The notes under the pieces were generated by a model. The model had not been told where the DNA came from. It searched no databases and worked only from the letters and a program-made list of their open reading frames with translations. A DNA stretch of 64,000 bases from JAGXTF01 sp044224315 (lineage in GTDB: Bacteria > Bacteroidota > Bacteroidia > NS11-12g > UBA955), in contig JBGAKR010000001.1 in assembly GCA_044224315.1 (NCBI GenBank), positions 62,001 to 126,000 on the forward strand. The letters are read 5' to 3'. The position numbers and the translations under genes are program-made. Shown piece after piece: positions 8,704-18,232 of the stretch. The first letter of the stretch is position 1; every line of letters starts with the position of its first letter.

Positions 8704-11700
8704 TTATAAAACCGAATCCTTGGGCATGATTTTTACCGGAGGCGGTGGTGGCGCTTTTGCAGTATCGGCAGTTTTTTTCTGGGGATGGAAGGTGTCAAAT
8801 TCGCGACGATAAATTACACCCACACCCAGCGTATAACCCGAAACGGTTTGGGTAATATTGGTTCCCTGCGACAGTAAATTATTACTTCTGGAAAATGCTT
8901 TTAATCGCCAGTTTTCATTGCGGGTCATGTATTCCAGATTAAAATTCAAGGGTAATATTGTGGCCGATGAACCGTTGCTCAGCGCTACGCCAAAGGTTGG
9001 GTCGTAGTTTAAATCGAGGCGTATTCTTTCACTTAAAAACCATTCGCTATTAATAAATACTTTGGTAGCGGTATTGCCGGTAGCATTGCCCACATTGTCG
9101 ATATTTACCTGTATGCGGGTTGGAATCCCCAGACGGGCAAAAATATCATTTACCACACTGCTGGCTATAACCGACAAACTGTTACCAGCCACCCCTGATC
9201 CGCTGATTACCGAGTTGGTGCTGGTACTTTGGGCAAACGAGGGTGAAATAAAATTGCCAAAAAGCAACAGTGCCACCGCCTGTCGCATGGTTTCATCCTT
9301 ATCGGCACGGATGCGCTGTATAACCCTGTAAACATCGTTCATGGCGCCACCGCCCGAGCTTTCAAGGTCTGGTGCCTGTATATCAAACGAAATATCTGGA
9401 CTGAATAAATTACCCCGCATATATAAATTGCTCTCTATTTTAATCGGGGCATATGTTTTTTGCGTACCTGTAGTGGTACTTGCCATTAATGCAGCGGGTG
9501 ATATTTTCTTTTCAAAACTACCGGTAATATTCAGTATAGCATCAAATGGATCTCCCGCCCAGGTAATGGTTCCCCCCTGTTTTAATTCAATCTTTCGGGT
9601 AAGCACATTGATACCAGGCAATGAAAATACATAATCGCCACTATTAATTACATAAGTACCGTACAGAAAGAAATTACCACCCTCATCATAAGCCATGCGC
9701 AGTACTCCATTCCCGCGCCCTTTTATAATGTCGCCCAGTTGTTTATCAATCACAAATTCGGCCTCTAAATCCTGGTCTACCACCAAACCTATATCTATGC
9801 GATTGATTACACTATTGGTTACTTTCTTTTCTTTTACTACCGAATCACTGGATTTTACAAATTTTACAAAACCCATTATATCATTCTGCTCTACATCGGT
9901 ATACAGCAGGCTGATTTTACTATTCTTGCGGTTTTTTAAATTTATATCCATCGATATGGCATCAAATGGACCAAAAATATGGCAGTTTCCATCGGCCCAG
10001 GTAGAGCCATAATACAGGTCGTTATTGCGGCGGGTGGTATTTAATACTTTCAAATTATTGGCACTATCTAATTTTAAATCCATATAAAATTTATCGAATT
10101 TTTTATGGGTAATCAGCATGCTCAATACAGCCTTTCCAGGCCCTGACTCATCGCGCACCACCATATTTTCGGGGGTGTAAAATCCCTTTTTGCCTGATGC
10201 AAATCTTCCATTTATATAATAGGTGGTATTTAAATAATCTACGGTTATTTTTCCGTTCGTAATTTCCGACATCCCCTCTACCCTGGGATCATCGAGGTTG
10301 CCTTTAATATTAAAAGACCCTTTTACATAACCTTGCCTGATGGTTAAAATTCCCTGTAAAAAGGGTTGAATTGCCTTTAGGGATGTGTTATCGGGTATAT
10401 CTATGAGCAATGCAAGCTGCTCCATGCCCGGTTTTACTGTGTAGCCTATACTGCCCTCTACCGTAACTCCGGCAAGCAAGCCCCTTACAAATTCGCAATT
10501 GGCACTCAGGCGGCCCGATGAATTCTGGTCGATTAACGCCAGGTTTGCATCGCCAAAATCCTGCCCGGAATAGCGCAAATCTCTACCCGCAATTTCACCC
10601 ATAAAATGGGGCGATCCCAGTATAGAACTAATGCGCACATTGCCGTTCATTTTGCCCTCCATGCTATCCAATGCCGAGCCTGCTAAAAATGGCCGGATAT
10701 TATCAAACCTGAAGTTACCAAAATCCACACTTAATGTATCGCTTTTACGGTCGGATATTACACCAACGGCTTGCACAAAGTGGTCTTTCCCGTCCAAATA
10801 GAGGTCATTACAAAGTATACGTCCGTTATTTAAAATGGTAAGCTGCGATTCATCGGTAACATACCAAATCTCATTGGCCAAAGTGAGTTTAGAATTGGCT
10901 GGCAGAAGCGTTATCGAGTCTTTGAAAACTTCAGATCTCGCAATAAGATTTACAATGTAATCGCCGGTACGGTCGGTTAAATCCAGGTGATAATCTGCCG
11001 TACCATCCAATGCCCTTCCCTGTGCGTTTAAATTCAAAAATTGCGGCCGGTTTTCATTGAGCATGCCAGAAGCAGAGATTCTGAAATCGAGCCCTGAATC
11101 GGGGTGTAGCTTTGTATTTACATCCAGGTCGGTAAATTTATAATTGCCATAAGTAATGCTGGTTGGCAATAAATTAAACAATCCGGTACCATTGCTTTTT
11201 TGGTATTTCCCGTTAAAATTTAATACCCCGGTTTTCAAAGCCGGATCAATAAATGCAGTAATTAAATCGGTTTCAGGAATACGTAAATCGAACGAAAAAG
11301 AATCATTTCCTTCGTATGGAATTGTTTTAATCCGGTCGGGGAAAATATTGGCAAAAGAATTTATAGCTACTGCGTCAATGTTCTGCAGGGAAAGGCGCCC
11401 AGCGATGCTACCCGTTACAAAATCGCCATTTAATTGAATGGCCATTTGCTCTTTTAATCCTGTTTTTTTGGCTTTCTGGTAGGCAAATTGATATACTTTT
11501 TTATTGCGCTGTATTGCTACATTGCGCATTTCTATTTCCCCCAAAATATCATCGGCATTTATACCTTCGGCATTTACTTTATAATTACCCCAAACTAGGG
11601 TATGGGTGGTATCCAGGTTCAATGCCATTAAATCCAATCCCCGCAAATCTGCCGTAAAATCAAATACAGGTTTAGTGCCGGTAAAATCAATAATTCCATC

Positions 11701-13212
11701 AAAATGGGTATTCAATCGGGGGTCGTTAAATACCGCTTTTCCGCTAAAATTTTTTGCTGTTAAAACCCCATCTATATCTGCATTTGCAAATTCTTTTCCA
11801 CGTATAATAAATTCGGGGATGGTGGTTTTTAAATTCATGGAAAAGGTTTCTGCATCAAGGCCAGCGCCATCCAAATCCAAATCGAAACCCGATACTCCCA
11901 GATTTTCATTGATAATTCCCAGATCGAAAGAAGGTGAACTTAAATGGCCTGAAATTTCGCCGTTTTTTAATCCTTTTTTAATATTTAAAACAATGTCGGT
12001 TTGCAGATTTCCAAAAGCAGAATTCAGATTTCCATTCCAGTTGAAATCCAGGAATTGACCTGTAAAATGGCCGCTGGCCTCCATTTTTCCAGCATCGTAC
12101 AGCATTTGTGGTAATTCTGTACCATACAACAATCGTTTTAATTCTTCGGCATTGGTATTTAATTCTACAATATTAAAATCGCAGAAAGTAGTGCGCCAAT
12201 CGGGCAATCCTTCCATATAAAAATCACCGCGGATATGGGTTTCTCGGCCCATTCTTACATCGGCATTATACAATCGCAAATGGTCGAAAGTGCCGCCAAT
12301 ATTGAGGTGCCTGATATCAAGTTTCTCGGGATGTCCTACAAAAGTGCGGTCGAAAATGGCCAAATCTGCCAGGCAAATTTCTGATTGATTTAATTGTCCC
12401 TTCCAGTCAGTATTACTTATAAATTCATCCAGATATTTATAGCCCGGGTATTTGAAATGCAGATCGCCGGTGAGGTGCGAGCAGGCTGTTGTTATTTCTA
12501 ATTTATCGAGATCAATGCCTTTGAAATGCACATTGCAAATCGATTTCATATTTTTAATTTCCAAACCACTGCGTTCTTTGGCATTAAATTTTTTCATTTC
12601 AAAATGAAACGAATCATCTACTACCCAAAGTTTGCGCAATTCGGCATTGATGTTATTGAATTGCAGATTTCGTTCATCCAGCAGTCCAACTTCGGTCTTC
12701 ATTTTGGCCTCGTCAAAATCCACAAAACGGGTATTTTTAAAACTGGCTTTATCAAAATAAAGGGTCCAGATTTTGGGTGGACCTTTACGCGGTTTTTTGG
12801 GCCCGTTTATGTAATCAATTAAAAACTGAATGTTTTGCTTTTTTGCCCCTTTATGAAAACCAATATGCACATTGGCCTGGTTAAACTCAGCCGAATAAAA
12901 ATCAATACGGTGATTGGTACCATCATATTTGCGGTATTGCACATCCAGCACTTTGGTGGCAATCATGGTATCGCCTTTTTGGTCGGAAATGTAGAGGCCT
13001 TCTACGTGCAGGTTTTGAAAAAAATCAAAATCAATGGCATCAACGGTCACAGTAGCGCCGATTTCTTTGCTCAGCCAGGTGGCGGCTTTTTTAGCCAAAA
13101 GGGTTTGAACCGTGCGACTTCGCAGCAATACAGCGGTGAGCCCTGTTACCAATAACAGGAACAACAAGGTTCTGAGCAGAAACTTGCGTAATTTTGTGCG
13201 CCGCTTTTTCAA
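8704..13212 (-). CDS. tamB: TamB-like translocation/assembly module protein
   Basis: About 1500 residues. A single N-terminal membrane anchor (LLRTLLFLLLVTGLTAVLL) is followed by a very long periplasmic beta-strand-rich region and the C-terminal TamB/DUF490 domain (last ~400 residues, with IKGRGNGVLRMAYD and GDYVFSLPGINVL). A proline run and basic tail close it. TamB/AsmA-like proteins bridge the envelope and are implicated in lipid transport and outer-membrane protein insertion. The frame is open to an ATG at 13251, but a -7 box (13218-13225) lies inside that extension and is followed after 5 bases by TTG, giving the natural start MKKRRTKLRKFLL; this start is an inference. The gene is divergent from tsaD. 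Confidence 0.85.
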   Translation of the reverse strand: MKKRRTKLRKFLLRTLLFLLLVTGLTAVLLRSRTVQTLLAKKAATWLSKEIGATVTVDAIDFDFFQNLHVEGLYISDQKGDTMIATKVLDVQYRKYDGTNHRIDFYSAEFNQANVHIGFHKGAKKQNIQFLIDYINGPKKPRKGPPKIWTLYFDKASFKNTRFVDFDEAKMKTEVGLLDERNLQFNNINAELRKLWVVDDSFHFEMKKFNAKERSGLEIKNMKSICNVHFKGIDLDKLEITTACSHLTGDLHFKYPGYKYLDEFISNTDWKGQLNQSEICLADLAIFDRTFVGHPEKLDIRHLNIGGTFDHLRLYNADVRMGRETHIRGDFYMEGLPDWRTTFCDFNIVELNTNAEELKRLLYGTELPQMLYDAGKMEASGHFTGQFLDFNWNGNLNSAFGNLQTDIVLNIKKGLKNGEISGHLSSPSFDLGIINENLGVSGFDLDLDGAGLDAETFSMNLKTTIPEFIIRGKEFANADIDGVLTAKNFSGKAVFNDPRLNTHFDGIIDFTGTKPVFDFTADLRGLDLMALNLDTTHTLVWGNYKVNAEGINADDILGEIEMRNVAIQRNKKVYQFAYQKAKKTGLKEQMAIQLNGDFVTGSIAGRLSLQNIDAVAINSFANIFPDRIKTIPYEGNDSFSFDLRIPETDLITAFIDPALKTGVLNFNGKYQKSNGTGLFNLLPTSITYGNYKFTDLDVNTKLHPDSGLDFRISASGMLNENRPQFLNLNAQGRALDGTADYHLDLTDRTGDYIVNLIARSEVFKDSITLLPANSKLTLANEIWYVTDESQLTILNNGRILCNDLYLDGKDHFVQAVGVISDRKSDTLSVDFGNFRFDNIRPFLAGSALDSMEGKMNGNVRISSILGSPHFMGEIAGRDLRYSGQDFGDANLALIDQNSSGRLSANCEFVRGLLAGVTVEGSIGYTVKPGMEQLALLIDIPDNTSLKAIQPFLQGILTIRQGYVKGSFNIKGNLDDPRVEGMSEITNGKITVDYLNTTYYINGRFASGKKGFYTPENMVVRDESGPGKAVLSMLITHKKFDKFYMDLKLDSANNLKVLNTTRRNNDLYYGSTWADGNCHIFGPFDAISMDINLKNRKNSKISLLYTDVEQNDIMGFVKFVKSSDSVVKEKKVTNSVINRIDIGLVVDQDLEAEFVIDKQLGDIIKGRGNGVLRMAYDEGGNFFLYGTYVINSGDYVFSLPGINVLTRKIELKQGGTITWAGDPFDAILNITGSFEKKISPAALMASTTTGTQKTYAPIKIESNLYMRGNLFSPDISFDIQAPDLESSGGGAMNDVYRVIQRIRADKDETMRQAVALLLFGNFISPSFAQSTSTNSVISGSGVAGNSLSVIASSVVNDIFARLGIPTRIQVNIDNVGNATGNTATKVFINSEWFLSERIRLDLNYDPTFGVALSNGSSATILPLNFNLEYMTRNENWRLKAFSRSNNLLSQGTNITQTVSGYTLGVGVIYRREFDTFHPQKKTADTAKAPPPPPVKIMPKDSVL

Positions 13213-13217
13213 AACTT

Positions 13218-13225
13218 CAAAGTTA
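13218..13225 (-). promoter_or_regulatory. -7 box deciding the tamB start
   Basis: The minus strand reads TAACTTTG, an exact TAnnTTTG, five bases before a TTG codon at 13212. Translation from the ATG at 13251 would need transcription to begin further upstream, inside or beyond the tsaD start at 13257. No clear -33 element was seen. Confidence 0.4.
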
Positions 13226-13256
13226 GATACAACAGCGGCGCCCCCATCCACTCACC

Positions 13257-14264
13257 ATGCGTTATTCCACTATTTTGGGCATAGAAAGCAGTTGCGACGA
13301 TACTGCCGCTGCTATATGGCAAAATGGCAAAATCCTTGCCAACATAACCGCAGGGCAAAAAGTACACGAAGCCTATGGTGGGGTTGTGCCCGAATTGGCC
13401 AGCCGGGCCCACCAGGAAAATATAGTACCCGTGGTAGATTTGGCCCTTAAAACGGCTGGAATTGGCATAAATGAAGTTGAGGCTGTTGCTTTTACCCTCG
13501 GGCCCGGATTGATGGGTTCGTTGCATGTAGGGGCCAATTTTGCCAAAGGTTTTGCCCTGGGCAAACAACTTCCCTTAATTGGGGTTAACCACCTGCAGGC
13601 CCATGTTGCTGCGCTTTACATCCAAAAACCCCAACCGCTATTTCCCATACTTTGCCTGCTGGTGAGTGGAGGCCATACCCAGATATTACTGGTACGCGAC
13701 TATATGGATATGGAAATTGTGGGCAGTACCATTGACGACGCAGCCGGTGAGGCTTTTGACAAGGCTGCCAAATTGCTGGGGCTTCCCTATCCCGGCGGCC
13801 CACATATTGATAAACTGGCCGCGCAGGGCAATCCAAACCGCTTTGCTTTCCCCGAAGCCAGGGTACCGGGATTGGATATGAGTTTTTCGGGCATTAAAAC
13901 CTCATTGCTGTATTTTCTGCGCGACCATGCAAAAGAAAATCCCCAATTTGGGGCTGAAAATCTGGCGGATATCTGCGCCTCTTACCAGCATGCAGTGGTG
14001 CATTACCTGATAAAGAAAACCCGCCTAGCCATAGACGCACATAAGCCTGCTACCCTGGGCCTGGCAGGTGGTGTTTCGGCCAATAGCCAACTGCGGAAAA
14101 GTATGCTCGATTTGGGCCAGGAAACCGGACTGGAAATGCTGATTCCCGATTTTGAATATTGTACCGACAACGCAGCCATGATTGTAGCGGCCGGCCATTA
14201 TTTGCTTGAAGCAGGCCAAATTACCCCGGTAAATGCAGTGCCGTTTGTGCGCATGAAGCCCTAA
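13257..14264 (+). CDS. tsaD: tRNA N6-adenosine threonylcarbamoyltransferase
   Basis: The 335-residue length matches the TsaD/Kae1/YgjD family. Motifs in order: GIESSCDDT (residues 8-16), the HEAYGGVVPELASRAH region (about 40-55), the metal-binding NHLQAH (about 110-115), VSGGHTQ (about 134-140), and the ATPase-type signatures GGVSANSQLR and YCTDNAAMI near the C-terminus. TsaD transfers the threonylcarbamoyl group to A37 of ANN-decoding tRNAs together with TsaB and TsaE, in the cytoplasm. It is essential in most bacteria. It is divergent from tamB, and its stop overlaps the -7 box of meaB. Confidence 0.97.
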   Translation: MRYSTILGIESSCDDTAAAIWQNGKILANITAGQKVHEAYGGVVPELASRAHQENIVPVVDLALKTAGIGINEVEAVAFTLGPGLMGSLHVGANFAKGFALGKQLPLIGVNHLQAHVAALYIQKPQPLFPILCLLVSGGHTQILLVRDYMDMEIVGSTIDDAAGEAFDKAAKLLGLPYPGGPHIDKLAAQGNPNRFAFPEARVPGLDMSFSGIKTSLLYFLRDHAKENPQFGAENLADICASYQHAVVHYLIKKTRLAIDAHKPATLGLAGGVSANSQLRKSMLDLGQETGLEMLIPDFEYCTDNAAMIVAAGHYLLEAGQITPVNAVPFVRMKP

Positions 14265-14269
14265 ATTTG
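14262..14269 (+). promoter_or_regulatory. -7 box of meaB overlapping the tsaD stop codon
   Basis: TAAATTTG matches TAnnTTTG; its first three bases are the tsaD stop codon. It ends 6 bases before the TTG start of meaB. A TTTG at 14244-14247 is only 14 bases upstream, so the -33 element is uncertain. Confidence 0.45.
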
Positions 14270-14275
14270 TGACCC

Positions 14276-15181
14276 TTGTCTGCCATTCCATCCATTGCTG
14301 AAATTCGAAACGGAAATCCCAGGGCCATAGCCAGGGCACTTACCATTATTGAAAATTCGCTTACCGGATGCGATACTTTGCTTGAGCAATTGGATATGTC
14401 GCTATCGGTACCGGTAATCGGACTCACAGGAGCTCCGGGTGCAGGTAAAAGCAGCCTGGTAAACGCGTTGGCCGAACGCTGGCTGAATCAGGGATTAAAA
14501 GTTGCAGTGCTAGCCGTGGATCCTGCATCCCCTTTTAATTTTGGCTCCATTTTAGGCGACCGCCTAAGGCTGGCCGGCTTGTTTATGAACCCCAATATCT
14601 TTATTCGCAGTGTTTCTACCCGGGGTAGTTTGGGTGGCTTATCTGCTTCTATCATAGAGCTTACCGAACTGCTGCGCAATGCAGGCTTCGACCGCATTAT
14701 CATCGAAACAGTGGGTGTGGGCCAAAGTGAAGTAGAAGTAGCTGGCATTGCCGATACCACCATAGTAGTAACTGTACCCGAAGGGGGCGATGAGGTTCAG
14801 GCCATGAAAAGCGGAATTATGGAGATAGCCGACATTTTTGTGGTGAATAAAAGCGATCGCGATGGGGCACACCAGTTTGCCCGTTACCTCGAAGAAATAT
14901 CACATGCCCGCAGCCAGGGCTGGAAAATCCCTGTCATTCAAACTGTTGCAACTGACAATACCGGTATAGATGCCCTCGATGCTGCCATTATAGCACACAA
15001 CCAAAACCACCAGATTTCAGACCGCAAATACTTACTGCTGGCCGAAAAAGTTGAGTCTCTGGTAATCAGGCGAAGGATGCAGGATTTTGATTTAAACAGG
15101 GTGGCACAAGAGTTGAAATCCCTAACCCATAAACCCGGATTTAACCTTTACAACTTCGCCAAACAATACTTTCAATCATGA
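14276..15181 (+). CDS. meaB: Methylmalonyl-CoA mutase-associated GTPase MeaB (ArgK family)
   Basis: A 301-residue G3E-family GTPase. Walker A is GAPGAGKSSL (about 48-57). DPASPF follows, then the VSTRGSLGG switch, the ETVGVGQSEVEVA region (about 145) and the NKSDRDGA guanine-specificity motif. MeaB loads and protects the adenosylcobalamin cofactor of methylmalonyl-CoA mutase. The mutase genes are not in the window. The start is TTG: no in-frame ATG occurs until residue 41, after conserved sequence has begun, and a -7 box sits just upstream. It overlaps the next gene by four bases (ATGA). Confidence 0.93.
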   Translation: MSAIPSIAEIRNGNPRAIARALTIIENSLTGCDTLLEQLDMSLSVPVIGLTGAPGAGKSSLVNALAERWLNQGLKVAVLAVDPASPFNFGSILGDRLRLAGLFMNPNIFIRSVSTRGSLGGLSASIIELTELLRNAGFDRIIIETVGVGQSEVEVAGIADTTIVVTVPEGGDEVQAMKSGIMEIADIFVVNKSDRDGAHQFARYLEEISHARSQGWKIPVIQTVATDNTGIDALDAAIIAHNQNHQISDRKYLLLAEKVESLVIRRRMQDFDLNRVAQELKSLTHKPGFNLYNFAKQYFQS

Positions 15182-15771
15182 TCGGAATACTAGCGGGATC
15201 CTCTCGCGTAAACGCAAATACAGCCAGGGTAGGAAAAGCCGTAAAACGCATTGCCCTGCAAATGGGGGTAAATGAAGACCAAATCATTATGCCCGATTTT
15301 ACCCAGTTTGATATCCCATTTTCAAACGGACATCATTTTGGCAAAGACAAGCTCACCCCTTTTCAGCATTCGGTATATGAATCTATGGCCAAATCGGACC
15401 TGATTTTTATTCTTACGCCTGAATACAACTGGTTTCCCAGTGCCGAAATCATTAACCTTATCAACCAGTATGGGAGCAAGGAATTTGCCGAGTGTTGGGA
15501 TGGGAAACTGTTTGCCACCTGCGGCATCAGCTCAGGCCGTGGGGGAAGAATCCCAGCCGTGCAACTCACTTATGTAATCAACAAACTCATCAATGTAATG
15601 GACTTGCATAGCATTGTTTCACCCAAGGTATTTGAAAGCCAGTTTACCCCGAAGGTACTGGACACAGATGGAAACAGCCTGGGCAATGCTGAATACGATG
15701 CAGGATTGGAAAAATTTGTGAGTTACAACCTGGAATTGCTAAAGAAAATCAAACCCGGACTTACCGGCTGA
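15178..15771 (+). CDS. NAD(P)H-dependent FMN reductase / flavodoxin-like oxidoreductase
   Basis: The 197-residue protein opens with IGILAGSSRVNANTARV, the phosphate-binding loop of the NADPH-dependent FMN reductase family. TPEYNWFPSAEIINLINQYG corresponds to the flavin-contacting segment, and GISSGRGG to the later loop. Members reduce FMN, quinones, azo compounds or chromate. The physiological substrate cannot be told. It is translationally coupled to meaB by an ATGA overlap. Its 3' end overlaps the convergent T9SS cargo gene by 11 bp. Confidence 0.85.
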   Translation: MIGILAGSSRVNANTARVGKAVKRIALQMGVNEDQIIMPDFTQFDIPFSNGHHFGKDKLTPFQHSVYESMAKSDLIFILTPEYNWFPSAEIINLINQYGSKEFAECWDGKLFATCGISSGRGGRIPAVQLTYVINKLINVMDLHSIVSPKVFESQFTPKVLDTDGNSLGNAEYDAGLEKFVSYNLELLKKIKPGLTG

Positions 15772-18190
15772 TATTTACCAGGGCGCTGCCATCGGCAGTT
15801 TTTACCAGATACAAACCTGGATTTAAACCGGCTACATTCACCTCTGCATTGTAACCTTGCAGTTTTTGGGTCAAAACCAGCCTTCCGGTATTGTCAAAAA
15901 CCTCTAACATACCAGTTTGTATAAGTTTGAAATCGAGCTTCAGGTAAGTGTTTGCAGGATTTGGGTATACATTACCAATATTGCCTTTTACATTCTTAAT
16001 CCCAATCTTATTCGGGTCTACCATGCGTACAGCAACGGTGTTGGAAGAACCTTTCCATTTGCTGTCAAAGTCGGCAGTAGCGCGGTTGTAAACCATATCG
16101 CCATGTTGCAGCTGATATTTCAGAACAACATTGTAGGTAATATAACCGCTGGAGGCAGATGGGTCACTTTCGAGGTTGGTAAGGTTTGCATCGGGGAATT
16201 CAGCAACCAGAATACCATTCTCGAGGCGGAATGTTCCCTTGGGTGATAAACCTGTTACCTGCACCTTTTTTATAATTACATTCTTATCCAAGGTATCTAA
16301 AACCACAACACGCTGAACCAAAGATTGACTTAGGTTGGTGAATTTAACTTTGTAGCCTAATGATATAATTTTGTAGTTTACATCACCTCCAAGGTCTGAT
16401 GTTTTAACCACACTTCCGATTTCCTTATCTTGTAAGTTTACAAATGCAGTATCGAAATTATCTAAAGCATATACATCCGATCCTGTAAAAAGGGTACCTG
16501 TGGTAAGCGTATTTTTATAAAAATCGGTTGGAAGGGCGTTGTTTGGGATTGTAAGAATGATATCAAACAACCTTTCTTCACCCATGGGTAAATCAACCAG
16601 GGTATAGGTAACCTCACCCGTGGCGGCATTGTAATTGTCGGCAGCGGGGGTTGATTTAAAGTTAAGCAAACGGGTATCGTGTTTCAGTTGAACAGTTGGA
16701 CCATTCAATGTATTAGAGCCCTGATTTTTAACCAAAACCTGCAGATGCACCTGGTCGCCGGGTTTAACAACTGAGGGTGTTACATCGGTAAGTTTTACCT
16801 CTGCATCATCCAGATTGGCCGGTATAAACATACCTAAAGATACTGAGCTGTACATGCCTTTACGCACGTTTACGGCATAGTTGGTAGGACAGTAATTAAG
16901 CCAATGGCGACCTGTCATAGCTTCTATAGAATAGTTTCCTTCGGGCAATGCGATGGCAAAGTGACCTGTTGAGTCGGTAACAGCAAACCAGAAATTATCT
17001 CCTTCATCCTCAAAACGCAGCATGGTGGATTTCAGTCCGAACTCAATACCGTTTTTAACGCAGTCTTGGTTTTTATCAAAAAACAGGTTACCCACTACAT
17101 CGCCGTATGAGGTTTCAATTTTAGAAATATTGTGGATTCCTGTATTCTGTTCACTAAACTCACCCCAAACAAAGGCTTCACTGCCGCGCTGACCAAGGCT
17201 AAAATCGCCATTAATCCGTGCACCGGTCATGTACAACCCCCCGTTATCCAGGCGCAGTAAAGAAGATGCATTCCCCCCTTTTTCGAATTTTCCGCCTATA
17301 AGCAGATATCCGCCTGCACCAGCAATGGTAGTAGGCTCAGCAAGGCTAAAGGTATCAAACTCCAGGGGAGCAGACCAGGTACCGTTACTGAAAATTCTGA
17401 TTTCTCTATTTCCCGCGGCATTTAAACCCAGAGCAGCAATACTGTTATTAAAGCTGGCCAATTCCAATATTTCGGCATTGCCGCCATAAAACGGACTACC
17501 ATTGCCACCCCAGCCGCCATTGGCATCGGAGTAGAATGCTATGTTACCGGTATAATCCCCGTTAAAGTTGCGGAATTTACCCCCGATATACAGGCGATTG
17601 CCTCCGGTAACCAGGGTTTTGATTGAGCCATCGGTGCCTTCTTTGCCTGAATTGTCGCCCAGGTATTCCCATTTCTTTCCATCATAAGCTACAATGTTCT
17701 GGCTGGTTTTACCGGCGACAGAACTTTGGAAACGACCTGCTACAATAAGGCGGTCTTTGAAAACTGTCATGGCTAAAATCCCATCCGTTGTAGAGCTTAC
17801 GGAGTTTTGAACTGGCTGCCAGATGCTGCCATCCCATTTGTACAGGTGAGTTACGTTGGAAGATGCTTCGGCGCTGGGGATGTTAGCCCCAACATACATG
17901 GTATCGTGATATAAAACCACCGAATGGTAGTTATAGCTGCTCCCTTTGGGGAGTTCTAAAGGCATTTTTAATCCGCCGGTGTAGTAGGTCCAGTACGTAC
18001 CATTCCAGCGGGCAACGGTGTAAATTTTATCCCCTGATTGGGGTGCTTGTTCAAATAAGGCTAAATACTCATTTCCAGCGGCATAGGACGCTACAACCCG
18101 CGCGGGCAAACCACTCCCAAGGGGCTGTAGCACCTGTGCCATCAAAGGAAAGCACAGTAGCATTAAAACTGTAACCAGCAGTTTTCGCAT
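15761..18190 (-). CDS. Secreted protein with SdrD-B-like domain and T9SS type A sorting domain
   Basis: From the ATG at 18190 the product has 809 residues with a clean signal peptide (MRKLLVTVLMLLCFPLMAQ). The longer frame to 18229 adds hydrophilic residues before the signal and is rejected. Residues ~25-370 contain repeated W-x-x-L/Y and GGKF/GGRF blades, suggesting a propeller or Kelch-like fold. An SdrD_B/carboxypeptidase-like segment (GDVVGNLFFDKNQDCVKNG) lies at about 375-450. A DUF11-like segment follows (PGDQVHLQVLVKNQG). The C-terminus (VYPNPANTYLKLDF ... GLYLVK) is a type A T9SS sorting domain. It is probably cell-surface attached; the ligand is unknown. Confidence 0.85.
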   Translation of the reverse strand: MRKLLVTVLMLLCFPLMAQVLQPLGSGLPARVVASYAAGNEYLALFEQAPQSGDKIYTVARWNGTYWTYYTGGLKMPLELPKGSSYNYHSVVLYHDTMYVGANIPSAEASSNVTHLYKWDGSIWQPVQNSVSSTTDGILAMTVFKDRLIVAGRFQSSVAGKTSQNIVAYDGKKWEYLGDNSGKEGTDGSIKTLVTGGNRLYIGGKFRNFNGDYTGNIAFYSDANGGWGGNGSPFYGGNAEILELASFNNSIAALGLNAAGNREIRIFSNGTWSAPLEFDTFSLAEPTTIAGAGGYLLIGGKFEKGGNASSLLRLDNGGLYMTGARINGDFSLGQRGSEAFVWGEFSEQNTGIHNISKIETSYGDVVGNLFFDKNQDCVKNGIEFGLKSTMLRFEDEGDNFWFAVTDSTGHFAIALPEGNYSIEAMTGRHWLNYCPTNYAVNVRKGMYSSVSLGMFIPANLDDAEVKLTDVTPSVVKPGDQVHLQVLVKNQGSNTLNGPTVQLKHDTRLLNFKSTPAADNYNAATGEVTYTLVDLPMGEERLFDIILTIPNNALPTDFYKNTLTTGTLFTGSDVYALDNFDTAFVNLQDKEIGSVVKTSDLGGDVNYKIISLGYKVKFTNLSQSLVQRVVVLDTLDKNVIIKKVQVTGLSPKGTFRLENGILVAEFPDANLTNLESDPSASSGYITYNVVLKYQLQHGDMVYNRATADFDSKWKGSSNTVAVRMVDPNKIGIKNVKGNIGNVYPNPANTYLKLDFKLIQTGMLEVFDNTGRLVLTQKLQGYNAEVNVAGLNPGLYLVKTADGSALVNISR

Positions 18191-18232
18191 ACTGTGCAAT
18201 TTATACCATATGAAACAATTACTTGTCATCTA

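Noticed and set aside
9062..13155. Several plus-strand frames of about 90-150 residues opposite tamB
   Set aside because: They lack coherent domains and are explained as shadows of the 4.5-kb minus-strand gene.
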